NCBI GenBank assembly: GCA_013330765.1
Contig: DUHU01000202.1
Span: forward strand, 1 to 9,411
Source: Candidatus Poseidoniaceae archaeon
Lineage (GTDB): Archaea; Thermoplasmatota; Poseidoniia; Poseidoniales; Poseidoniaceae
Reading direction: 5' to 3'
Length of the DNA stretch: 9,411 nucleotides
This document shows, piece after piece, positions 1 through 6,113 of this stretch (position 1 is its first letter; each line of letters opens with the position of its first letter). A program made the position numbers and the translations under genes. The notes under the pieces are model-generated. The model worked only from the letters and a program-made list of their open reading frames with translations, was not told the DNA's origin and made no database searches.

Positions 1-179
1 TCGTGCTCGAAGGGCTCACCGTCCACCAACACCTCGACGCGCCCCTGGTCGACAAACATCGCACAGGTCAGGGGGTCGATGATGTCCACATCGAGGCCAC
101 GCTCCCTTGCTTCTTCGACCAACCTTCTGGTGCTGTAGAGCCGAGGCCCCCTGGACAGCACGGCGAGGCGAAGGTCCAT
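1..179 (-). CDS. rimK: RimK-family ATP-grasp ligase, N-terminal fragment (cut by window start)
   Basis: The minus strand reads 59 codons from an ATG at 179-177 into the window edge without a stop. The N-terminus contains LAVLSRGPRLYSTRRLVEEA (residues 4-23) followed by GLDVDIIDPLTC, which is the classic opening of RimK proteins (SRNPxLYSTxRLxEAxxxRGHxVxxIDPxxC). Family members use ATP to ligate glutamate or another amino acid to a carboxylate: ribosomal protein S6 in E. coli, and tetrahydromethanopterin or F420 (MptN, CofF) in methanogens. The catalytic ATP-grasp domain lies outside the window, so the substrate cannot be judged. The gene is transcribed divergently from the membrane-protein operon starting at 276; a weak AT-rich element lies 26 bases before the ATG. 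Family assignment is strong from the motif; the exact function is unknown. Confidence 0.82.
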   Translation of the reverse strand, partial: MDLRLAVLSRGPRLYSTRRLVEEARERGLDVDIIDPLTCAMFVDQGRVEVLVDGEPFEH

Positions 180-199
180 GTGTCCCAACGGCACACCAC

Positions 200-210
200 C
201 CCTTTTCACC
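200..210 (-). promoter_or_regulatory. possible TATA element for the RimK gene
   Basis: Read on the minus strand, the GGTGAAAAGG stretch is the only A-rich patch in this GC-rich intergenic region. Its centre lies about 26 bases before the rimK ATG, which is where an archaeal TATA box sits for a leaderless transcript. The match to consensus is poor, so this rests mainly on position. Confidence 0.25.
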
Positions 211-242
211 TCATCGTCCACAGATGAACATCCGAGGCCGAG

Positions 243-252
243 GCTTTCAAGT
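243..252 (+). promoter_or_regulatory. possible TATA element for the five-gene operon
   Basis: GCTTTCAAGT is centred about 28 bases before the ATG at 276, fitting a leaderless archaeal promoter. It is the only AT-leaning patch near this start. There is no Shine-Dalgarno sequence ahead of 276, which agrees with a leaderless message. The motif is weak. Confidence 0.25.
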
Positions 253-275
253 GGTCGGCGAATCACCGAAGCGGC

Positions 276-1289
276 ATGGACGATGACGACCGCGCCGACG
301 GTTCCGACGGCTTGGAACCCGTGCCCAGCAAGGTGCTTGTGGACGAGGACCGGGACGACGTGGTTGAGGCGATGAGCCTCGAAGAGCGCGAGGAAGCGCT
401 CAACCGCTCGCGCTGGAACGTCTTCATGTTCCTCGGGATTGCGGTGATTTTGTTTGGATTCGCCCTTTTCCCAATGCCCTTCTCCGCCGATTACCAAAGT
501 TCCCTCGGGGGAGCCCAAGCGACGAAAGACGTCGGGCTGATTTGGGGCATGCCCATCGCTGGAGACGACATCACGGACGTGCCCGTGCGTGTCGACATCG
601 CCATCGACCAACCTCCGCCCACGCACTCAGAACTGGTGGCGTTCATGATTCAAACCGCGGATTGCACTGACTCAGCGGCCTTGTCGGACGGACAGGTGGC
701 CGCAGAGAATGGAAGTTCAGACCATGGGTATGCAACCACCATGGGCCGCGTGACGGCGGGTTCTGAGGAGCAGTTCCGCTTCCGAGTCGATCCTGGACAA
801 TACTGCCTGATCGTCAAATTCCTCGACATCGACGGGCAAAACGCCGATCAATCGGGCACAGGGACCGTCGAAATTGACGGTCGAGTGTGGCCAAATCAAG
901 CCATTGGAGGACTGTTTGGCCTTGTCGCGGTCGTGCTCGCAGCTCTTTCTTTCGTGGGCGCACAACGACACGGCAACGAATACCGATCAATGAAACAGCC
1001 CAAGGAAGCCTCTGTTGAATCGACCGTCCTCGCTGCAGCAGGCCCCTCGGGTCCTCCCGCAGCAGGCCCGAGTGGACCGCCATCGGCAGGCCCGAGCGGG
1101 CCCCCAACCGCGACCGAAGCCCCGGCACCGTCCGAAGGCCCAACCGTCCTCCAAGAGGACGAGGACGGAACGGCATGGCTCGATGCGGGCAACGGATACG
1201 TCTACCGCCGCATGCCTGACGGGGACTTTGACCAGACCGTTTTCGTCCCCAATCCTGACGGGGACGGCTTCGTTCCCCACGAGGGTTGA
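276..1289 (+). CDS. two-pass membrane protein with Pro/Gly-rich repeat tail (unknown function)
   Basis: The 337-residue protein has an acidic N-terminus (about 1-45), a first membrane span at about 48-67 (VFMFLGIAVILFGFALF), a region of about 140 residues between the spans, a second span at about 209-229, and a C-terminal tail. The middle region has two cysteines (C130, C177) that could pair if it is outside the cell. The tail holds three octapeptide repeats (x-AGPSGPP, residues 254-277), then a conserved-looking end rich in D, G, W and Y (GTAWLDAGNGYVYRRMPDG, then NPDGDGF). I do not recognise a named family. The acidic N-terminus and long tail would lie on the same side of the membrane, probably the cytoplasm. 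It is the first gene of a same-strand run: the next gene begins 24 bases after its stop. The ATG at 276 is preferred because a weak promoter lies at the right distance; a later in-frame ATG at residue 33 would still keep both spans. Confidence 0.8.
   Translation: MDDDDRADGSDGLEPVPSKVLVDEDRDDVVEAMSLEEREEALNRSRWNVFMFLGIAVILFGFALFPMPFSADYQSSLGGAQATKDVGLIWGMPIAGDDITDVPVRVDIAIDQPPPTHSELVAFMIQTADCTDSAALSDGQVAAENGSSDHGYATTMGRVTAGSEEQFRFRVDPGQYCLIVKFLDIDGQNADQSGTGTVEIDGRVWPNQAIGGLFGLVAVVLAALSFVGAQRHGNEYRSMKQPKEASVESTVLAAAGPSGPPAAGPSGPPSAGPSGPPTATEAPAPSEGPTVLQEDEDGTAWLDAGNGYVYRRMPDGDFDQTVFVPNPDGDGFVPHEG
1035..1106 (+). repeat. three in-frame 24-bp repeats encoding xAGPSGPP
   Basis: Three tandem 24-base units (1035-1058, 1059-1082, 1083-1106) encode AAGPSGPP, AAGPSGPP and SAGPSGPP. 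Synonymous codons differ between units (ccc tcg ggt, ccg agt gga, ccg agc ggg), so the peptide has been kept while the DNA drifted. This suggests selection on the Pro/Gly linker, not a fresh slippage product. Confidence 0.85.
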
Positions 1290-1301
1290 TACGGCGCATT
1301 T

Positions 1302-1307
1302 GGAGGT
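1302..1307 (+). promoter_or_regulatory. Shine-Dalgarno site of the DUF4126 gene
   Basis: GGAGGT lies 6 bases before the ATG at 1314. It fixes that ATG as the start in preference to the in-frame ATG at 1323. Confidence 0.75.
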
Positions 1308-1313
1308 CAAAAC

Positions 1314-1934
1314 ATGAGCGGCATGGACCTTTACGTCGCGCTCGCTCTCGGCGTTGGCTTGGCCGCAGCAAGTGGATTCCGGGTGTTCCTCCCACCGTTT
1401 CTTTACGGGCTTGCAACACGATTTGATCTGAATCCAACGGTTGTTCCGGATTCAGGCATGCAAGAGTGGATGGCATCCGATGTCGGCTTGATGGTGCTCG
1501 GTGCAGCGGTGGTCTGCGAACTTCTTGCTTACTACATCCCTTGGTTGGACAACCTGCTCGACACGATTGCCTCTCCTGCAGCGGTGGTCGGGGGGGTGGT
1601 CCTCATGTCCACGTCTTTGGGCGAACTTGAACCCGCTTTGCAATGGTCCTTGAGCATCGTTGTTGGTGGCACCACCAGCGGATCGGTGCAATTGACCACC
1701 GTCGGCGTTCGCGCCTTATCGACCGCCTCAACGGGCGGACTTGGCAACCCAATCGTGTCCACCATGGAAGCCGGAGCGTGTTTGTTTTGCACGGTTCTCG
1801 CACTCCTCCTCCCACTCATCGCCTTGGTGTTGGTGTTGGGGGGCCTTGGGATGGGCGGACGTTGGGTGCTTCGCCGCCGCGGTGCGAAGGCGTCGGATGC
1901 CCAAGTTTGGGCGCCCATGAACCCTCAGGCTTGA
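1314..1934 (+). CDS. DUF4126 family multi-pass membrane protein
   Basis: The 206-residue protein matches the DUF4126 pattern: an N-terminal LGVGLAAASGFRVFLPPFL segment (12-30), then a helix followed by the family hallmark AYYIPWLDNLLDTIASPAA (72-90). Hydrophobic segments lie at about 6-32, 56-75, 83-101, 106-120 and 151-179, ending in a basic RRRG tail (187-190). This makes it a polytopic membrane protein; the biochemical role of the family is not known to me. A good GGAGGT site sits 6 bases ahead of the ATG. It follows the two-pass membrane protein by 24 bases and precedes the SAP protein by 40, so it is probably co-transcribed with the ParA genes downstream. The second half (about 115-180) has a short glycine-rich loop, GGLGNP, before the last span. 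Confidence 0.85.
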   Translation: MSGMDLYVALALGVGLAAASGFRVFLPPFLYGLATRFDLNPTVVPDSGMQEWMASDVGLMVLGAAVVCELLAYYIPWLDNLLDTIASPAAVVGGVVLMSTSLGELEPALQWSLSIVVGGTTSGSVQLTTVGVRALSTASTGGLGNPIVSTMEAGACLFCTVLALLLPLIALVLVLGGLGMGGRWVLRRRGAKASDAQVWAPMNPQA

Positions 1935-1959
1935 AAGCGGTCAACTGCGAGCGTCCATC

Positions 1960-1964
1960 GGAGG
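1960..1964 (+). promoter_or_regulatory. Shine-Dalgarno site deciding a TTG start
   Basis: GGAGG ends 10 bases before the TTG at 1975. A TGA stop at 1969-1971 closes the same frame just upstream, so translation must begin at this TTG or later. The next candidate (GTG at 1999) would cut into the SAP motif. Confidence 0.6.
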
Positions 1965-1974
1965 GCGATGAGCG

Positions 1975-4107
1975 TTGACCGATGCATCAAGCCTGACCGT
2001 GGCCAAACTGAAAGCGCTGTGCGTTCTTCATGACCTTCCCACAAGCGGTGTGAAAGCCGTGTTGGTCGAACGTTTGCTCGAGGCCGGTTTGGACCGTAGC
2101 AGCATCGGATTGCCCGACCTTCAAACGGAGGACGCGTCCGAGGAGGTCATCTCCCTTGAGCCAGAGCCTGAACCCGTCGTGATCGAGGCAGAACCTGCTT
2201 CTCCCGCCGTCGAGGTCCCCCTTCCCGCCGTCGAGGACGACGAGGTGCTTGAGGCCGAAGTCTTGGACGCGATTCCGATCGAGGACGATGCGCCGGAGGA
2301 TGCCGCTCCCCTGCCTGAGGTCCCACCCGCCGTACCCCTTCCCGGCTCGAAGACCGCGAGGAACACCACGCTCCTTGACATGGTGAAGACCCCCAAGGCT
2401 GCAGCCGTGTTGTTGGTGGTTCTCTTCCTTGGCGCAGGCGGGTGGTATTGGGTCGAACAACAGTTGGATCCAGTGACCGTGGATGCACTGCGGTACGGTG
2501 ACGAAATGGGCTTCGTGCTCATCGACGGGCAACTCACGGCCACGGAAGGCTTCGTCGAACCGGTGATCGAGCAATTGGACATCGAAGACGACATTTGCCG
2601 TCTGGAGGTGTCCTTCTCGGGCACCGGCGACGTCGCTGTCCATGAGGGCACCATGCTCGACATACCTTCGCAAGGTTCCGACACCCGGCTTTTGGGAACG
2701 GTCAGCGTCCGAGGCGCACATGGCGCTGAATGGTTGGCCGTTCAGCAAGAGGCCACGTACGACCTCGACGAATTGGTGGTCAAGCGTCATCTTCGCTCAA
2801 TTGTCCCCGGAAGCAACGACTGCTCCTCCAGTTCAGCCTCCGCCAGCGGTGCGGCCGAGTTGGCCTTGACGTCGTGGACCGAAATCGGTGACCGCGTCAC
2901 GCTCCGCAGCAATGCGGATTGGGAGGTGGACCTCGAGGGTGTGGTCCGCGGCTCGACCACGACCTACGGCGTCGGCGGTCTTCTGGGATCCTTCGAGGTC
3001 TTTGCACCGGGCATCGCCATGTTGACGCAGCCGGTCGAACTGCAGTCCCTGGTCGGCACCACGCCAATTGAAACCGGTGCGACCGGCACAGGCCTTGGTT
3101 GGGATTGGTCGGTGGTCGGAGCCGAAGATTTCGCCGGGAAGCGCATGTGGCGTATCGTGGCCACACAACCGGACTTGGCCACATACTGCCTCGGCAGCGC
3201 CACGCTGTCCATGTGGGTCGAAGCCGACAACCCATGGGCCAGCCGGCAGACGGTCGACGTCCGGCTTTCCTCCGACAACAACGGGCAACAGGATTGCTCC
3301 ACCCTCTCCCAGCAGCTCGGAGATGCCGTTCTGCCTGACGGTGAATTCCGACTGACGCACACCTTCGAACGCACCTCCCTTACCCGTGGGGCCGACCGCC
3401 TCGATCTGGGAACGACCTACCTTGGTCGACCCAGCCCCGCCGAATTGGGAGCGCCCGAAGAGGCCCTTGTGGATTGGACACGAAACGCCAGCCACGTTCC
3501 TGATGCTGCATCGGGCGCCTCCACCACCCTTGAAGAGGCCGTGTCGTGCCTCCGTTCCGTCGGATCCTCCGCCTCGGGCGCCAACGCTGCTTTGGACAAC
3601 GAGGGCTACATTTGGCGGGCTGTCGGCGATTCAGGAGGGGAAGTCGATGCATGGAATCTGTCGTGGGTTGGCAACGACGACGCGCACGGCTGGGTCCGTC
3701 TCGACGTCAGCAGCGGTGAAAGCGGAACGTGCACCTTCGTTGAGAAAGGCCCACTGGACCTTGGCATCGTTTGGAACCGTGAATCGGCGCCCGCCGTGTT
3801 GCCCATGGACGAAGTGGAAGCCTTGCTTTTGGCCGAAGACCGATTTCCAGAACTCGTGGGCAGCAAGGGCTTGTTCGATGCGAATGGGGGTCACAACGAC
3901 GGGCTCCGTCGCGGCGTCTTGGTCGCCGTTCCCGACGACGGTTTGACGGGATTGATCAGCGAATTGGTGGACGGAGAGGCAGGAGCCACCACCTACGATT
4001 ACGTCCGCACCTGGGATCAACAGGGGTGGGATTCGACGCTCAGCGTGGCCATTGACGGCACCAGCGGGCGCCTTCTGGCCACTTCGCTTGTCGAACGTCC
4101 GGCGTGA
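1975..4107 (+). CDS. membrane-anchored SAP-motif protein with large exterior domain
   Basis: The 710-residue protein has four parts. Residues 7-38 form a SAP motif (LTVAKLKAL, then DLPTSGVKAVLVERLLEAG), a helix-extended loop-helix fold that usually binds DNA. Residues 45-125 are an acidic, proline-rich linker. Residues 142-159 are one membrane span (AAAVLLVVLFLGAGGWYW) after a basic stretch (GSKTARN, KTPK), which by the positive-inside rule puts SAP in the cytoplasm. The remaining 550 residues, beta-rich by eye and with six cysteines (208, 283, 405, 441, 525, 586) spaced as if in three pairs, would be outside. I recognise no family for the exterior part. The start is TTG, forced by an in-frame stop six bases upstream. 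The stop overlaps the ParA gene by 4 bases (GTGA), suggesting coupled translation. The inferred job is holding DNA at the membrane together with ParA; the SAP call is firm, the role is a hypothesis. Confidence 0.85.
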   Translation: MTDASSLTVAKLKALCVLHDLPTSGVKAVLVERLLEAGLDRSSIGLPDLQTEDASEEVISLEPEPEPVVIEAEPASPAVEVPLPAVEDDEVLEAEVLDAIPIEDDAPEDAAPLPEVPPAVPLPGSKTARNTTLLDMVKTPKAAAVLLVVLFLGAGGWYWVEQQLDPVTVDALRYGDEMGFVLIDGQLTATEGFVEPVIEQLDIEDDICRLEVSFSGTGDVAVHEGTMLDIPSQGSDTRLLGTVSVRGAHGAEWLAVQQEATYDLDELVVKRHLRSIVPGSNDCSSSSASASGAAELALTSWTEIGDRVTLRSNADWEVDLEGVVRGSTTTYGVGGLLGSFEVFAPGIAMLTQPVELQSLVGTTPIETGATGTGLGWDWSVVGAEDFAGKRMWRIVATQPDLATYCLGSATLSMWVEADNPWASRQTVDVRLSSDNNGQQDCSTLSQQLGDAVLPDGEFRLTHTFERTSLTRGADRLDLGTTYLGRPSPAELGAPEEALVDWTRNASHVPDAASGASTTLEEAVSCLRSVGSSASGANAALDNEGYIWRAVGDSGGEVDAWNLSWVGNDDAHGWVRLDVSSGESGTCTFVEKGPLDLGIVWNRESAPAVLPMDEVEALLLAEDRFPELVGSKGLFDANGGHNDGLRRGVLVAVPDDGLTGLISELVDGEAGATTYDYVRTWDQQGWDSTLSVAIDGTSGRLLATSLVERPA

Positions 4108-5123
4108 GGAAAGAGGACATTGAACCACGCTCGGCGCGCCGCGTCGGCCGTCACCTCCAAAGCCTCAGAGGCGTGCATGTTGCATCGATGGGGAAGCGGA
4201 GTCGTCAGGTCACCGTCGGTGAAGCGGAGTTTGAGGCGCACCCTCAAGCCGCACCGGCGACCGACGATGGTGATGAGATCGGGCCCGCGAAAATTCGCGC
4301 GCCGCTTGAACTTCCGCCCATGCAACCGTCGACCCAAGGGCTTGCTCGGGTGGTCGCCGTCACCAACCAAAAGGGCGGCGTCGGAAAGACCACCACGGTG
4401 ATCAACCTCGCCGCAGCCCTCGCTGCCTCGGGCCAGCGTGTTCTCGTCGTGGATTTGGATGCGCAGGGAAATTGTGCCACCGGCCTTGGCATCGACAAGG
4501 CCAGGGTTGAGCGAACCACCCGTGACCTGCTGCTCAACCCTGAACGTGCCTCAGAGTGCCGCTATGCCACTCGAATCCCGACCCTCCACGTGGTGGTCGG
4601 TGATCGTCGTCTGGTGTCGGTGGAGGACGCCATCCTCTCGGACCTTGGGCGCGAATCAAGGTTGGCTGAAGGACTGGCACCCTTGCTTCCTCATTATGAC
4701 CTGGTCCTGATCGATACGCCTCCGAACCTCGGGGTGCTCGCCATCAACGCCCTTTGTGCCGCCGATGGCGTGCTGGTTCCGGTTCAAACCGAATATTTCG
4801 CGCTCGAAGGCCTTGCAATGCTTCTCTCGACGGTCGAGCAAGTGCGCCGTCGCTTGAATCCAAACCTCGGCGTTGACGGGGTCCTTCTCACCATGCATGC
4901 TCCAACCTTGCTCAACCAGCAGGTGGCCAACCTGCTTCGAGAGCACCTCGGCGACGTGGTCGTTGAGCCGCCAATTCGTCGCAACATCCGCCTCGCAGAG
5001 GCGACAAGCCGAGGGGAGCCCATTCACATTCACGCGCCAAAGTCCAACGGCGGTCAAGACCACCTCGCGGTGGCTGACGTACTGTCTCAGAGGTGGGGAT
5101 TGGTGCGGAGGTCGCAAGCATGA
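4104..5123 (+). CDS. parA: ParA/Soj-type partition ATPase with long N-terminal extension
   Basis: From about residue 82 on, this is a complete ParA. It has the deviant Walker A KGGVGKTT (90-97, signature K90), Walker A' DLDAQGN (117-123), Walker B LVLIDTPP (200-207), the EYFALEGLAMLL helix (230-241), and the late PPIRRNIRLAEATSRGEPI block (289-307). The last block is normally IPRNVRLSEAPSxGxPI, so proline is replaced by arginine at 292. ParA binds DNA non-specifically in the ATP form as a dimer and releases it when a partner triggers hydrolysis. The first 81 residues are an unusual basic then acidic extension without recognised motifs. The start is uncertain: GTG at 4104 overlaps the SAP gene's stop, while an ATG at 4188 would give 311 residues; neither has a clear Shine-Dalgarno site. 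The next gene overlaps its stop by 4 bases and encodes a ParB-like tip. Confidence 0.92.
   Translation: MRKEDIEPRSARRVGRHLQSLRGVHVASMGKRSRQVTVGEAEFEAHPQAAPATDDGDEIGPAKIRAPLELPPMQPSTQGLARVVAVTNQKGGVGKTTTVINLAAALAASGQRVLVVDLDAQGNCATGLGIDKARVERTTRDLLLNPERASECRYATRIPTLHVVVGDRRLVSVEDAILSDLGRESRLAEGLAPLLPHYDLVLIDTPPNLGVLAINALCAADGVLVPVQTEYFALEGLAMLLSTVEQVRRRLNPNLGVDGVLLTMHAPTLLNQQVANLLREHLGDVVVEPPIRRNIRLAEATSRGEPIHIHAPKSNGGQDHLAVADVLSQRWGLVRRSQA
5107..5112 (+). promoter_or_regulatory. Shine-Dalgarno site of the ParB-tip protein
   Basis: GGAGGT inside the 3' end of parA lies 7 bases before the ATG at 5120. It selects that ATG over an in-frame GTG at 5093, so the ParB-like motif sits at the very N-terminus. 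Confidence 0.75.
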
Positions 5124-5515
5124 GCGAGCGGGGCCTTGGCCGAGGGCTCGATCATCTGATCGAACAGAACGCCACGGAGCTCGGTTTTCTCGACGCCTAC
5201 GGGCCCGCTCCTGAGGAAGCGTTGGGCGAGGTGTTCGATGCTGCATGCGATGCCTTGGAGCCGCTCAAAGGCTCCCGGAGCGAGGACGCTTACGAAGCCG
5301 AGGGGGTGGTCCTGCAACGTGTTGATGAAGGGACGCGGATGACGTGGACGGGTCAAAGCCTGCCTTTGGTTCCCAGCGATTTGAGCCGGCCAGGTATGCG
5401 TGAGGGCGTGCTCTCTTCAGACCGAACACAAGCCGCCGTGATCTTTGTCGATTGGACCCATGAGGTGCGCCGTTGCCTTGCGCGGGTGGTCGAGGACCGA
5501 TCACGCGTCGCCTGA
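5120..5515 (+). CDS. small protein with ParB-type ParA-activating N-terminus, no ParB core
   Basis: The 131-residue protein opens MSERGLGRGLDHLIEQN. This matches the start of chromosomal ParB/Spo0J proteins (K/R-GLG-K/R-G-L/I-x-x-L-I/L/F), the flexible tip that enters ParA and stimulates ATP hydrolysis. The basic residues R4 and R8 align with K3 and K7 of B. subtilis Spo0J. Nothing after it resembles ParB: there is no CTP-binding GERRxRA motif and no helix-turn-helix. Residues 15-60 look acidic and helical (PEEALGEVFDAACDALEPL), and 61-131 look mixed alpha/beta, with a VIFVDWTHEVRRCLARVVED helix at the end (107-126). The ATG overlaps the parA stop (ATGA) and has a strong Shine-Dalgarno site, so the two are almost certainly made together. 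Inferred role: a ParA activator or adaptor. Its other binding partner is unknown. Confidence 0.85.
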   Translation: MSERGLGRGLDHLIEQNATELGFLDAYGPAPEEALGEVFDAACDALEPLKGSRSEDAYEAEGVVLQRVDEGTRMTWTGQSLPLVPSDLSRPGMREGVLSSDRTQAAVIFVDWTHEVRRCLARVVEDRSRVA

Positions 5516-6067
5516 GCGTCGACCGATGGCCGCCGCGGCAACCGTGAGGGCCACGAGGCTGAGGGCGAATCCTGGGCCTGGACTTTCTTCCTCTTCGATG
5601 CAGCCGTCGGCGTTGGCGTTTTCTCCACCCCAAGCGCCGTCGTCATAGTAGCAATTCGACCAGGTCTTGTACCAATCGCCCGCAGGGTGAGACTCTTCTT
5701 CACCGTCGCTGTACGTCATTTTCGCACGCCAGTTGACGTATGTGTGGTCTTCTGGTGGGGTGACCGTGACGGTATGAACCGACCCGTCGTCGGAAACGGT
5801 CGCGTCCTGAGTGACGGGAGGATCGCAAACGCCGTCGTTGGTGCAGATTTGGGTCGTCAGGAGCATGGTTGTGCCGTTTTCGACCGCCTCGTCGTCCATG
5901 GTTACCGTCAGTGTCCACGTTTCTCCGTCGACAGAGGGCGAGGTGGTGGAGTGGGCAGAAAAGGGCGTGGTGGCCGGGTCAGGGCCCGAGTCTTGGCCTC
6001 CAACGCCGCCCGCGGTGGCGACGCCGACCAACATGAGCATGAGGCTGATGAGCATCACGTTGCGCAT
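5501..6067 (-). CDS. secreted surface protein with PGF-CTERM-like anchor
   Basis: The 188-residue protein begins with a hydrophobic signal segment (MRNVMLISLMLMLVGVATAG, residues 1-20) and ends with an acidic spacer, ESPGPGF (161-167), a hydrophobic span (about 168-181) and GRRSGDA. That layout matches PGF-CTERM, a sorting signal cut by archaeosortase A and replaced by a lipid anchor in Euryarchaeota. The mature part is acidic, with four cysteines (75, 81, 139, 156) fit for two disulfides, and reads as a small beta domain (WTLTVTMDDEAVENGTTMLL, then DDGSVHTVTVTPPEDHTY). No named family is recognised. The last 15 bases overlap the end of the ParB-tip gene on the other strand. The gene lies 46 bases downstream of the PUA gene on the same strand and may have its own promoter at 6088-6096. 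Confidence 0.8.
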   Translation of the reverse strand: MRNVMLISLMLMLVGVATAGGVGGQDSGPDPATTPFSAHSTTSPSVDGETWTLTVTMDDEAVENGTTMLLTTQICTNDGVCDPPVTQDATVSDDGSVHTVTVTPPEDHTYVNWRAKMTYSDGEEESHPAGDWYKTWSNCYYDDGAWGGENANADGCIEEEESPGPGFALSLVALTVAAAAIGRRSGDA

Positions 6068-6087
6068 GGGTTGGCAAGGGCGCCGTT

Positions 6088-6096
6088 CCTATTTGG
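6088..6096 (-). promoter_or_regulatory. possible TATA element for the surface-protein gene
   Basis: On the minus strand CCAAATAGG is centred 25 bases before the ATG at 6067, as expected for a leaderless archaeal mRNA. It is the only AT-rich patch in the 46-base gap after the PUA gene. Evidence is position plus composition. Confidence 0.4.
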
Positions 6097-6113
6097 CGCT
6101 GTGGGAGAGGGGT

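Noticed and set aside
1987..2790. 267-codon open frame on the minus strand opposite the SAP protein
   Set aside because: It mirrors the codon pattern of the SAP gene, is cysteine/histidine-rich without motifs, and has no start signal.
5093..5119. Upstream GTG start for the ParB-tip protein (adds nine residues)
   Set aside because: The ATG at 5120 has a GGAGGT site 7 bases upstream and an ATGA overlap with parA, and places the ParA-activating motif at the extreme N-terminus as in ParB.
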